Below the pieces are notes generated by a model. The model was not told the origin of the DNA and made no database searches. It saw nothing but the letters and a program-made list of their open reading frames with translations. Source: Sphingomonas sp. IW22 (GTDB taxonomy: Bacteria; Pseudomonadota; Alphaproteobacteria; Sphingomonadales; Sphingomonadaceae). Taken from it: 64,000 nt of DNA. The stretch lies in assembly GCF_041321155.1 (NCBI RefSeq), contig NZ_JBGGWB010000001.1, positions 1,933,501-1,997,500 of the forward strand, read 5' to 3'. Position numbers and translations under genes: made by a program. Shown here piece by piece: positions 51,774-64,000 of the stretch (position 1 is its first letter; every line of letters starts with the position of its first letter).

Positions 51774-51869
51774 TCTGCGGCGCTTCGGCGCTTGCAATCA
51801 TTATTTTCCGTGGCGCCCGGATTCGGGCGCTTGTCGTCCGCTGTATTTCGACGTTAGGCGTTTCCTCCC

Positions 51870-53504
<1,635 letters not shown>

Positions 53505-53514
53505 CCGGCCATGC

Positions 53515-53546
53515 AAAAGGCGCCCGAACCGCGAGGTTCGGGCGCC
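53515..53546 (-). terminator. Bidirectional-type terminator between pyrG and hsp20
   Basis: GGCGCCCGAACC, a GCGA tetraloop and GGTTCGGGCGCC form a perfect 12-bp stem. On the minus strand it is followed by TTTTGC, so it best terminates hsp20, but it probably stops pyrG too. Confidence 0.85.
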
Positions 53547-53612
53547 TCTGCCGCGGCACCCAAGGGAGCAAGGCGCCTGCTGGAGCTGACCGCCTGAGCG
53601 ATTGGCGGCGGG

Positions 53613-54077
53613 TCAGGCCGCCTGATGCTCGATCGCGGTGCTGGTGGGGGCCCCGGTCGCGATGGCGATCTTCTTGGGCTTCATCGCTTCGGGCACCTCG
53701 CGGATAAGATCGACCGTCAGCAGGCCGTCGGCGAGGGCCGCGCTTTCGACGCGCACGAAATCAGCCAGCTCGAAACGGCGTTCAAAGCTGCGGTTCGCGA
53801 TGCCGAGGTGCAGGAACGCGCCGCGCTGTGCATCGCCGTCCTCACCCTTGCGACCCGCCACGATCAGCAGGTTCTGCTGCGCGGTGATGTCGATCTCTTC
53901 CGCCTTGAACCCGGCCACCGCCAACGTGATCCGATAATGATCCTCGGCCGTGCGTTCGAGATTGAAGGGCGGATAATTGTCCCCCTGCGCCTGGCGCGCG
54001 CTCGCTTCCATCAGGTCGAACAGACGGTCGAAACCGATGGTGGAACGGCGATAGGGGGTGAAGTCGAACTGACGCAT
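53613..54077 (-). CDS. Small heat-shock protein (Hsp20/IbpA)
   Basis: 154 residues. The alpha-crystallin domain (about 40-130) has YPPFNLERTAEDHYRI, LAVAGFKAEEIDI and RSFERRFELAD; an IxI-like tail is less clear. MRQFDFTPYRRSTIGFDRLFD is the typical IbpA N-terminus. It holds denatured proteins for refolding. Its leader has a sigma-32-like promoter and a ROSE-like element covering the Shine-Dalgarno, so it should be controlled by heat at both transcription and translation. Confidence 0.94.
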   Translation of the reverse strand: MRQFDFTPYRRSTIGFDRLFDLMEASARQAQGDNYPPFNLERTAEDHYRITLAVAGFKAEEIDITAQQNLLIVAGRKGEDGDAQRGAFLHLGIANRSFERRFELADFVRVESAALADGLLTVDLIREVPEAMKPKKIAIATGAPTSTAIEHQAA

Positions 54078-54166
54078 GTCAAATCCTCCGAATGAGCAAT
54101 GTGACGTTGGACGCCGCCCGATGTGGCGCGGCGTTGTCGGCGACCCGTGTCTGGGCGTCGGCGACA
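54078..54166 (-). ncRNA. ROSE-like RNA thermometer in the hsp20 5' leader
   Basis: The minus-strand leader has paired segments (CGCCGCGCC with GGGCGGCG; GTGTC with GACAC) and ends TTGCTCATTCGGAGGATT before the ATG. UUGCU facing the GGAGGA Shine-Dalgarno across a short loop is the hallmark of ROSE elements, which melt on heating. Folding was judged by eye. Confidence 0.7.
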
Positions 54167-54172
54167 CGAAAT

Positions 54173-54200
54173 AAATGGGTCCGGATTGATCGATTTCAAG
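54173..54200 (-). promoter_or_regulatory. Sigma-32 (RpoH) type promoter of hsp20
   Basis: On the minus strand CTTGAAA, a 14-base spacer and CCCATTT match the heat-shock consensus CTTGAAA-N14-CCCCATNT. The expected start site is around 54166, giving a leader of about 90 bases that contains the ROSE-like element. Confidence 0.78.
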
Positions 54201-54270
54201 CGTTCGAATGCGCGCCAGCCGCGCGTGATTCGCACCCCCGAAACAGCGCAGGTGGGAAGCGGATCAACGC

Positions 54271-54300
54271 AAAAAAGGGCGCCGCACTTTCGCGACGCCC
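54271..54300 (-). terminator. Terminator of the dicarboxylate symporter gene
   Basis: GGGCGTCGC and GCGGCGCCC (one mismatch) pair around a short loop, followed by TTTTTT on the minus strand, about 45-70 bp past the symporter stop. Confidence 0.8.
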
Positions 54301-54342
54301 CCTTGCTTTTCGGACCTGGCAGCTTGCCCGGCGTGGCGCAGT

Positions 54343-55674
54343 TCAGCCGCCCATTTTCGTGAAGCTGTCGGGCCCGGTCGCGGGCGGGCCGCCATGCGGT
54401 GCGGGCAGGGGTTCGATCTCCGCCGGCTCCGGCTGGTCGAGGCGCCCGGTCTCCCATTTCGCAATGACCGCGCTGGCGACGGCGTTGCCGACGACGTTGG
54501 TGGCCGAACGGCCCATGTCGAGGAAATGGTCCACCGCCAGGATCAGCAGCAGGCCCGCTTCCGGAATGTCGAAAAAGGCGAGCGTGGCGGCGATGACGAC
54601 CAGGCTGGCGCGCGGCACGCCCGCGACCCCCTTTGACGTGACCATCAGCACCAGCAGCATCGTGATCTGCTGTCCCAGCGACAGGTCGATGCCATAGGCC
54701 TGCGCGATGAACATCGTCGCAAAGGTCATGTAGATCATCGAGCCGTCGAGGTTGAACGAATAGCCCAGCGGCAGCACGAAGCTGGCAATGCGTGGCGGCA
54801 CGCCGAATCGGTCCAGCGCCTCCAGCGTGCGCGGATAGGCCGCCTCCGACGATGCTGTGGAAAAGGCGAGGAGCAACGGATCGCGGATGTAGCGGACCAG
54901 CTCGCGCATCCGCGGACCGACGATCAGGAAGCCGATGCCGATCATCAGCGCCCACAACGTCGCCATGCCGATGTAGAAAGTGCCCATGAAATAGGCGAGG
55001 CTGCCGATGATGCCCGGGCCGCGCTCGGCCAGCGTGCCCGCCACCGCCGCGAATACGGCGAACGGGGCAAATCGCATCACATAATTGGTCACCTGAAGGA
55101 TGACCTGCGCCAGCGCCTCCACCCCGCGCAGCAGCGGGGCGGCCTTTTCGCCGACCGCCGTCATGGCCACGCCGATGAAGAGGCTGGCGACGACGATCTG
55201 AAGAATTTCGTTGGTCGCCATCGCCTCGATAATCGACGCGGGGACGATGTGGGCGATGAAATCCTTTAGGTTGAACGCGGCCTTGTCGACGCCGCTGGCC
55301 GCGTCGGCGGCGGGGATCGGAATGTCCAGCCCTACGCCCGGCTGGAAGAAATTGACCAGGATCAGCCCCAGCGTCAGCGACAACAGGCTGGCGCAGATGA
55401 ACCAGCCGATCGCGCGGCCGCCGACACGGCCCAGCGCTGTTGTGTCGCCCATATGCGCGATGCCCGCCACCAGCGTGGAGAACACCAGCGGCGCGATGAT
55501 CATCTTGATCAGCCGCAGGAAGACCGTCGTGACGATCGAGAAATAGCCGGCAAGTTCGCTCAACCGCGCATCACCGGGGCCACCGCCGTCGGTCAACGAC
55601 AGGTTCAGCGCGAGGCCGACGATGATCCCCAGAACCAGGCCGATCAGGATGTAAAGGGTCAGGCGCTTGGCCAA
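54343..55674 (-). CDS. Dicarboxylate/amino acid:cation symporter
   Basis: 443 residues of the SLC1/DAACS family. IIAPLVFSTLVAGIAHMGD, the serine-rich hairpin FSTASSEAAYP (SSxx-type), LPLGYSFNLDGSMIYM and the DHFLDMGRSATNVVGNAVAS motif are diagnostic. It imports C4-dicarboxylates or glutamate/aspartate with protons or sodium. It stands alone, with a terminator, and is divergent from alaS. Confidence 0.94.
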   Translation of the reverse strand: MAKRLTLYILIGLVLGIIVGLALNLSLTDGGGPGDARLSELAGYFSIVTTVFLRLIKMIIAPLVFSTLVAGIAHMGDTTALGRVGGRAIGWFICASLLSLTLGLILVNFFQPGVGLDIPIPAADAASGVDKAAFNLKDFIAHIVPASIIEAMATNEILQIVVASLFIGVAMTAVGEKAAPLLRGVEALAQVILQVTNYVMRFAPFAVFAAVAGTLAERGPGIIGSLAYFMGTFYIGMATLWALMIGIGFLIVGPRMRELVRYIRDPLLLAFSTASSEAAYPRTLEALDRFGVPPRIASFVLPLGYSFNLDGSMIYMTFATMFIAQAYGIDLSLGQQITMLLVLMVTSKGVAGVPRASLVVIAATLAFFDIPEAGLLLILAVDHFLDMGRSATNVVGNAVASAVIAKWETGRLDQPEPAEIEPLPAPHGGPPATGPDSFTKMGG

Positions 55675-55791
55675 AAGTCACTCTCCGAAATCACGAACCG
55701 ACAAGGGGATGCCCACTGGCACGGCCAAGCGCAACCCCGAGCCCTTTCGATCCTGCTTGAGACGAAGCGCGCGCTCGCATAAGCGGGCGAT

Positions 55792-58437
<2,646 letters not shown>

Positions 58438-58450
58438 TCGCCCGCCCGGC

Positions 58451-59920
58451 TCAACGCGGGTCGAGCGTCAGTTTCGCTCGACCCGAAATCCGCACCGGCA
58501 GGTAAAGGCCCGCGCCGGCTGCGCGCAATCGTCCGCTTTGAATGCGGTCGAACTCGGCATTCAGCACCAGCTCCCCCTCGCGCTTTTCGGCGACGGCGCG
58601 ACGGATGCGGCCGATCAGCCTGGTGACGTCGCGACGGAAATTCTGGCCCAGTTCATTGGCGATCAGCTGACTGACGCCGGGCGCGTCGCCCACCGCAATC
58701 AACAGGTTGCCCGCGGCGCCATCGGTGTTGCCGGTGATGTTCAGGTCGGTGAACTCCACCTTGGGAGAACCGGGCTGGTTGACGGGCAGGGCGCTCAACC
58801 AGATCGTGCCGCGTGTCGGCGCATCGCTGTCGCCGACGCGCTGCGCGATCAGCCGCACGCCCACGGCGATCCGTCCGCCCGTGGTACCATAGGCATCGAC
58901 CGATTCGAACCGGGCAGTCACGGGGCCCAAGCCCGGCACCTCGAACGGGCGGCGCGACCGTTTCCGCAGCGCCTTCAGGATGACCGGGTTCAGCTGGCGA
59001 TAATCGGCCAGGACAGGCACGAACAGTCGCAATTCGTTGCGCTGCGTCGTGCGGCCCAATGCAGGGAGCGGCGTGGTGGGCGGCAGCGCGGGTTGCTCGC
59101 CCACCACGGTTTCGGTCAGCGCCTCTACCCCCAGGTCGAGGCGAACCTTGCCACCCCGCATGTCATAGCCGCCGTAGAAGATCTTCTGCGGCGTGACGCG
59201 CAGCCACACGGGCGGGCGCGCGCGATTGAGCTGAAGCGTCGCGAACCCTGCGCGCCAGATGCGCTCTACCTGTGCACGCGTGTCCAGCCGGGCAAGCTCA
59301 CGCGGTAACTCGCGCTCCAGCCGCGCGACGATCGGCCGCAACCGTTCGTCGGCGCGGTCGGTAAAGGTGATGCGCTGCCCCAGAAAGTCGACCCCCGGCG
59401 GCTCCCGCCAGTCATAGCTGAGGTCGACGGTGGCGCGCGGTTCGAACCGTTCGTTCAGCGACAGGCGGATGCGGGCATGGGCCATGGCCGTGCCGGTCGC
59501 GGTTTCCCTGAGTGGCAGGCCGCCGACCTTGCGCGCGCCGATCCGTGCGTTCAGCGGCACGTCGGCCACAATCACCTGACCCTCGCCGCGCAGGCGGATG
59601 GGGCCGCGCGTAACCGTGCCGGTGATGGTACAGCCCATGTCGGGTGTTACCTTGATCCGTTCCCCGAACAGCTTGACGCGCTGCCCCTCGACACAGGTGT
59701 CGACGTGGCGGTCGATCGACCACAACTCGCGCGGGATATGCCGCTCGATCAGTTCGGTCAGCGCGCGGCTGTCCGATTCAACGGGCAGGGCGATGAAGGA
59801 CGGCTCGGTCGGCCAGCGTACCGGCGTATCGACGCGCGGCGGCACCGTTTCGCGATCCGGCGAGCATCCGGCCGCCAGCGCCAATGCCAATCCGGCCGCC
59901 AGCCGCCATTCCAACCGCAT
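58451..59920 (-). CDS. DUF4403 lipoprotein
   Basis: 489 residues. A lipobox LAAGC places the lipidated Cys at residue 19. The mature protein has two similar halves rich in beta strands, with repeated patterns such as DVPLNARIGARKVGGLPL, and VDLSYDWREPPGVDFLG and the closing VRISGRAKLTLDP. This is the DUF4403 family, possibly a TULIP-type lipid-binding fold; its function is unknown. No operon partner is evident. It starts 69 bp from the DAHP synthase stop on the same strand. Confidence 0.83.
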   Translation of the reverse strand: MRLEWRLAAGLALALAAGCSPDRETVPPRVDTPVRWPTEPSFIALPVESDSRALTELIERHIPRELWSIDRHVDTCVEGQRVKLFGERIKVTPDMGCTITGTVTRGPIRLRGEGQVIVADVPLNARIGARKVGGLPLRETATGTAMAHARIRLSLNERFEPRATVDLSYDWREPPGVDFLGQRITFTDRADERLRPIVARLERELPRELARLDTRAQVERIWRAGFATLQLNRARPPVWLRVTPQKIFYGGYDMRGGKVRLDLGVEALTETVVGEQPALPPTTPLPALGRTTQRNELRLFVPVLADYRQLNPVILKALRKRSRRPFEVPGLGPVTARFESVDAYGTTGGRIAVGVRLIAQRVGDSDAPTRGTIWLSALPVNQPGSPKVEFTDLNITGNTDGAAGNLLIAVGDAPGVSQLIANELGQNFRRDVTRLIGRIRRAVAEKREGELVLNAEFDRIQSGRLRAAGAGLYLPVRISGRAKLTLDPR

Positions 59921-59989
59921 CTAAAGCCCCCGTGTCGTTGCCCGGGTATTCCCGCCGCGCAACGACAAAACCGGGGATTTACATTCGGG

Positions 59990-61579
59990 TCAAGCAGCAG
60001 CCTTTTTGCGCTCGGCCAGTTCCTCGTTCAGCATTTCAGCCAGCAGGAAGGCCAGTTCGATGCTCTGACCCGCATTCAGGCGCGGGTCGCAGTGCGTGTG
60101 ATAGCGGTCGGCCAGCGCCTGTTCACTGACCGCGATGGCTCCGCCAGTGCATTCGGTCACGTCCTGGCCGGTCATCTCGGCATGGATGCCGCCGGCATGC
60201 GTACCCTCTGCCCGGTGGACGGCGAAGAAGCCGCGCACTTCGGCAAGGATGCGGTCGAAGGGCCGCGTCTTGTATCCTGTCGCCGCCTTGATCGTGTTGC
60301 CGTGCATCGGGTCACAGCTCCAGACGACCGGATGCCCCTCACGCTTCACAGCGCGGACCAGGGCGGGCAAGTGCGCCTCGATCTTGTCATGGCCATAGCG
60401 GGTGATCAGCGTCATACGACCCGGTACGCGGTGCGGGTTCAGCGTATCGAGCAGGCGCAACAGCGCGTCCGGCTCAAGGCTGGGGCCACACTTCATGCCG
60501 ATGGGATTGCCGATCCCGCGCAGGAACTCGACATGCGCCGACCCGTCAAAGCGGGTGCGGTCGCCGATCCACAGGAAATGGGCCGATGTGTCGTACCAGT
60601 CGCCCGTCAGCGAATCCTGCCGCGTCAGCGCCTGCTCATAGGGGAGCAACAGCGCCTCATGGCTGGTGTAGAAATCGGTGCGGGCCAGCTGGGGCACGGT
60701 TTCGGGATTGATCCCGCACGCCTCCATGAACTCCAACGCCTCCCCGATGCGGTCAGCTACGTCGGCATAGCGCTGTGACCAGGGGCTGCGGCCCATGAAG
60801 TCCAGCGTCCATTTATGGACCTGATGCAAATTGGCATAGCCGCCCTGTGCGAATGCGCGCAGCAGGTTCAGCGTCGCCGCCGATTGCGAATAGGCGCGCA
60901 GCAACCGGCCCGGATCGGGCACGCGGCCCTCAGGGGTGAAGGCGATGTCGTTGACATTGTCGCCGCGATAGCTGGGCAGTTCGACACCGTCGATCACTTC
61001 GGTCGGGGCAGAGCGCGGCTTGGCGAACTGGCCCGCCATGCGTCCCACCTTCACGGTCGGCAGCTTGGATGCGAACGTCAGCACCACCGCCATTTGCAGG
61101 ATCACGCGGAAGGTATCGCGGATGTTGTTGGGATGAAACTCGGCGAAGCTTTCGGCGCAATCTCCGCCCTGCAGCAGGAAGCCCCGCCCTTCGGCCACGC
61201 GGCCCAGTTCGGCAGTCAGCTGACGCGCTTCACCGGCGAAGACCAATGGGGGAAATCGGCCAAGTTCAGCCGTAGTCGCGGCCAGTGCATTGGCGTCCGG
61301 ATAATCGGGCATCTGGCGCGCTTCGGCGGACTGCCAGCTTGTAGGGGACCAGCGACCCATTTCATTCTCCATGTTGCGCGCCGTCACGAACCAGTCGGCG
61401 TGATGCGCGATACCGTTGCCAGCGATCTGGTTGACGATCGGCGCCGCGGCGCGCTTTCCATCTTCTTCCCAACCCTGAACCGTGCTGCCCGGCGCACCAT
61501 ACCACGCGCCGAAAGCCGCACGGCTGATGCCGCGTTGTTCGCGAAAGCGGCGAATCTTCATGCCTGCAAGCGTCGTCAT
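59990..61579 (-). CDS. Class II DAHP synthase with in-frame N-terminal HTH domain
   Basis: 529 residues read as one frame. Residues 1-73 form an XRE/Cro-like helix-turn-helix ([20 protein letters not shown], then [12 protein letters not shown]). From about residue 74 it is a complete class II 3-deoxy-7-phosphoheptulonate synthase: [56 protein letters not shown] and [22 protein letters not shown] synthase starts the shikimate pathway. An internal ATG at 61360 with GGAG upstream would give a normal 456-residue enzyme. Whether the cell makes the fusion, the short enzyme, or both cannot be decided here. Confidence 0.85.
   Translation of the reverse strand: MTTLAGMKIRRFREQRGISRAAFGAWYGAPGSTVQGWEEDGKRAAAPIVNQIAGNGIAHHADWFVTARNMENEMGRWSPTSWQSAEARQMPDYPDANALAATTAELGRFPPLVFAGEARQLTAELGRVAEGRGFLLQGGDCAESFAEFHPNNIRDTFRVILQMAVVLTFASKLPTVKVGRMAGQFAKPRSAPTEVIDGVELPSYRGDNVNDIAFTPEGRVPDPGRLLRAYSQSAATLNLLRAFAQGGYANLHQVHKWTLDFMGRSPWSQRYADVADRIGEALEFMEACGINPETVPQLARTDFYTSHEALLLPYEQALTRQDSLTGDWYDTSAHFLWIGDRTRFDGSAHVEFLRGIGNPIGMKCGPSLEPDALLRLLDTLNPHRVPGRMTLITRYGHDKIEAHLPALVRAVKREGHPVVWSCDPMHGNTIKAATGYKTRPFDRILAEVRGFFAVHRAEGTHAGGIHAEMTGQDVTECTGGAIAVSEQALADRYHTHCDPRLNAGQSIELAFLLAEMLNEELAERKKAAA
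61353..61372 (-). promoter_or_regulatory. Internal ribosome-binding site and start for the DAHP synthase core
   Basis: The minus strand reads ATGGAGAATGAAATGGGT. GGAG lies about seven bases before the second ATG (61360), which begins MGRWSPTSW at the usual start of class II DAHP synthases. It supports independent initiation of the enzyme inside the HTH-extended frame. Confidence 0.5.
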
Positions 61580-61717
61580 ACGAGGTGCTTACGCCAACGG
61601 GGTAAACTGCTCAACCCCAAAAGGGTAAGTGGAATAATTGTGCGTACTCCCCTTGTGCGGCGCAACAACGCGAGGCAGCATGCAACCATTAACCAGAGTT
61701 GAGCATTAAGAGGGTTG

Positions 61718-63211
61718 ATGGGGGCTGATCGCGCGTTCGACGAAATCTGGGGCCATGGCGGCCCTGCCAATCCACGGGCCGAGCTTAACGCGCTGGCTGG
61801 ATGGATTGCCGACACCCCGCGCGATGAGCTGGCCCGCCGGTCCGAGGCGGCTGAAAACACCTTTCGGCAATTGGGCATCACCTTCGCCGTCTATGGCGAC
61901 CGTGAAGCTGCGGAGCGGATCATCCCGTTCGACATCGTGCCGCGCGTTTTCCTGGCCGACGAATGGGCTCGCCTGTCCGATGGGCTGGTACAGCGGGTAG
62001 AGGCCATCAACGCCTTTCTCGACGATATTTATGGTGAGCGGCGCATCCTGAAGGACGGCGTGCTGCCGCCCGACATCGTGCTTCGCAACCCGCAGTTCCG
62101 GGGGGAGGTGGTGGGGATACGCCCGCCGCACGGAATCTGGGCACATATCTGTGGCATCGATCTGGTCCGCACTGGGCCGGATGCCTTCCATGTGCTTGAG
62201 GACAATGCCCGTACGCCGTCAGGCGTGTCCTACATGCTCGAAAACCGGGAGGCGATGATCCGGCTGTGTCCGGAACTGTTCCGCTCGTTCCGGGTGGCGG
62301 CGGTGGACAGCTATCCCGACCGGCTGCACGAAACGATGCGATCGGTCGCGCCGCCGGGGGCAGGCAGCCGCCCGGTCTGCGTCGTGCTGACGCCGGGGCA
62401 TTTCAACAGCGCCTATTATGAACACAGCTTCCTGGCCGATTCGATGGGTATCGAGTTGGTGGAGCCCGCCGATCTGGTCGTCGATGACGATGTCGTGTGG
62501 ATGCAGACCATTGCAGGCCGGGTGAAGGTCGATGTGATCTATCGCCGGATCGACGACGACTTTCTCGACCCGGTGGTTTTCAGGCCGGATTCGCTGCTGG
62601 GCGTGCCGGGCATCATGTCCGCCTATCGCGCAGGCAATGTCACGCTGATCAACGCGCCGGGCAACGGCATTGCCGATGACAAGGCGATCTATAGCTATAT
62701 GCCCGAAATCGTCCGCTATTATTCGGGCGGCGAGGCCAAGCTGCCCAATGTCGAGACATGGCGCTGTCGTGAGCCGCAGGCGCTGAAATATGTCCTCGAA
62801 CGCCTGCCCGAACTGGTGGTCAAGCTGGTCGACGGATCGGGCGGTTATGGGATGCTGGTCGGCCCGACAGCGACCAAGGATGAGATCGAGCGATTTCGCG
62901 CCGCGCTGATCGCCGAGCCGCATCGTTATATCGCACAGCCGACGCTGGCGCTGTCGACGGTCCCGACACTGAGCGAAAAGGGGCTGGCGCCGCGCCATGT
63001 CGATTTCCGCCCCTTTGTCCTGACCGGTCGCAACGGGGTTCAGGTAGTGCCCGGCGGTCTGACCCGCGTCGCGCTTCGCGAAGGATCGCTGGTCGTCAAC
63101 TCCAGCCAGGGTGGCGGAACCAAGGACAGTTTCGTGCTGATGCCCGATCCTCAGTCGGGGCAGGGGCAGCAACAGGGCGAGATGATGCAGCGTCAGGAAC
63201 TTCACGCATGA
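61718..63211 (+). CDS. Circularly permuted type 2 ATP-grasp protein
   Basis: 497 residues. The N-terminal half has RIIPFDIVPRVFLADEWARL and INAFLDDIYGERRILKDGV; the ATP-grasp part has VLEDNARTPSGVSYMLENRE, LTPGHFNSAYYEHSFLA and LVDGSGGYGMLVGP. Such proteins pair with alpha-E-domain and transglutaminase-like proteins and are predicted to make an unknown peptide-like bond. AGAGGG precedes the ATG. The gene for the alpha-E partner begins 10 bp downstream, so they form an operon. It is divergent from the DAHP synthase gene. Confidence 0.92.
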   Translation: MGADRAFDEIWGHGGPANPRAELNALAGWIADTPRDELARRSEAAENTFRQLGITFAVYGDREAAERIIPFDIVPRVFLADEWARLSDGLVQRVEAINAFLDDIYGERRILKDGVLPPDIVLRNPQFRGEVVGIRPPHGIWAHICGIDLVRTGPDAFHVLEDNARTPSGVSYMLENREAMIRLCPELFRSFRVAAVDSYPDRLHETMRSVAPPGAGSRPVCVVLTPGHFNSAYYEHSFLADSMGIELVEPADLVVDDDVVWMQTIAGRVKVDVIYRRIDDDFLDPVVFRPDSLLGVPGIMSAYRAGNVTLINAPGNGIADDKAIYSYMPEIVRYYSGGEAKLPNVETWRCREPQALKYVLERLPELVVKLVDGSGGYGMLVGPTATKDEIERFRAALIAEPHRYIAQPTLALSTVPTLSEKGLAPRHVDFRPFVLTGRNGVQVVPGGLTRVALREGSLVVNSSQGGGTKDSFVLMPDPQSGQGQQQGEMMQRQELHA

Positions 63212-63221
63212 GCGCGCGCGC

Positions 63222-64000
63222 ATGCTGATGCTCTCTCGCACCGCGGCGTCACTTTACTGGCTTGGCCGCTATGTCGAACGCGCCGATTTCATCGCTCGTC
63301 TGGTCGAGGCGACCGTGCGGCTGGACGCGCTGTCCGCGACCCCGGCGGGGGAAGCGGCATGGGCCAGTGCGCTGCGCGTCACCTATAACGACGCGGCCTT
63401 TGCCACGACGGGCGCGCCGGTCGATCAGGCCAGCGTCGCGCGGTTCCTGACCATCGACAGCGGGCATGGCGGCTCGATCGTCCAGTGTCTGGACATGGCG
63501 CGAAACAACGCCCGCGCGGTCCGCACCGCACTGACACGAGAGGCGTGGACAGCGATCAATCGCGCATGGCTGTTGTTCAACTCACGCCTGCGCCCCGGCA
63601 ATGCGATGGCGACGCTCAACCTGGTCGAGGCGGTGAAGGCCGAGACGCGTGGGTTCGAGGGCGCGGTCCTTCGCATGATGCGGAACGAGGCGGTGTGGTT
63701 CATCCGGCTCGGTTCGGCCATCGAACGGGCAGACAACACCGCGCGGCTGATCGATGTCAAATATCACCTGCTGTTGCCGGAGGGCGAGCAGATCGGCGGC
63801 GTGGTCGACCGCGACCAATGGACCACGATCCTGCAAACGGTCTCGGCGGTCACTGCCTATCGCTGGCTCTATTCCGATGGATTGAAGCCCAGTCTGGTCA
63901 TCGACCTGTTGCTTTCCCGCCCCGAACTGCCCCGCTCGCTGGCGGCGTGCGTCGAGGAGTCGGTGGAGATGCTCGGCCTGCTGGGCAAGCGGACGGGCCT
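63222..64000 (+). CDS. Alpha-E domain protein, N-terminal part (cut by window edge)
   Basis: At least 259 residues; open at the right edge. It begins MLMLSRTAASLYWLGRYVER, a hallmark of the alpha-E family, with repeated helical motifs such as ERADNTARLIDVKYH. The family is always linked to circularly permuted ATP-grasp proteins, as here. A transglutaminase-like protease gene often follows and may lie just beyond the window. Confidence 0.9.
   Translation, partial: MLMLSRTAASLYWLGRYVERADFIARLVEATVRLDALSATPAGEAAWASALRVTYNDAAFATTGAPVDQASVARFLTIDSGHGGSIVQCLDMARNNARAVRTALTREAWTAINRAWLLFNSRLRPGNAMATLNLVEAVKAETRGFEGAVLRMMRNEAVWFIRLGSAIERADNTARLIDVKYHLLLPEGEQIGGVVDRDQWTTILQTVSAVTAYRWLYSDGLKPSLVIDLLLSRPELPRSLAACVEESVEMLGLLGKRTG

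Overview
The window looks like chromosomal DNA of a GC-rich alphaproteobacterium of the Sphingomonadales, most likely Sphingomonas or a close relative. The signs are a GcrA cell-cycle regulator (known only from Alphaproteobacteria), a PrsK-type PEP-CTERM/exosortase sensor kinase cut by the left edge, several protein families common in sphingomonads, an Hsp20 gene with a sigma-32-type promoter and a ROSE-like RNA thermometer, and many ATGA/TGATG start-stop overlaps. Nearly everything is housekeeping DNA. I found no phage, IS element, CRISPR array, rRNA or tRNA gene.

Layout. 1-10 kb: end of prsK, HNH protein, Suv3-type helicase/S4/fdxA operon, gcrA, an ABC-2 permease, argD-argF, Hsp33. 10-13.4 kb: queC-queE (queuosine precursor), recO, leuB. 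13.4-18.1 kb: a phage-shock (psp) regulon. Divergent pspF faces a sigma-54 promoter, followed on the minus strand by a TonB-C-domain protein, a hairpin, pspA-pspB-pspC and five more small PspB-like membrane proteins. 18-32 kb: ampG, then a long minus-strand block: folC, accD, trpA, trpB, trpF, pyrF, lapA, a patatin lipase with an EEP phosphoesterase, a two-component pair and an EF-hand protein. 32.5-41 kb: a TonB-dependent receptor, a kinase/alcohol dehydrogenase/acyl-CoA dehydrogenase operon, and a divergent double-TetR regulator with an SDR. 41-49 kb: asd, alpha/beta hydrolase, LysE exporter, AMP nucleosidase, peroxiredoxin, YqgE, ahcY with a probable SAH/SAM-regulator operator, and a membrane-bound LuxR-HTH/DUF4019 protein. 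49-58 kb: argC, an NlpC/P60 protein lacking its catalytic cysteine, MarR, secG, pyrG, hsp20, a dicarboxylate symporter, alaS. 58-64 kb: a DUF4403 lipoprotein, a class II DAHP synthase with an in-frame HTH extension, a circularly permuted ATP-grasp protein and a truncated alpha-E protein.

The observations most worth following are the expanded psp array, with its shared C-terminal signature and sigma-54/attenuator-like control; the HTH-DAHP synthase fusion; the cysteine-less NlpC/P60 protein; and the split ACAD10/11-like kinase-dehydrogenase operon. Gene functions are family assignments read from translated sequence. Start codons were chosen from ribosome-binding sites, overlaps and family lengths.
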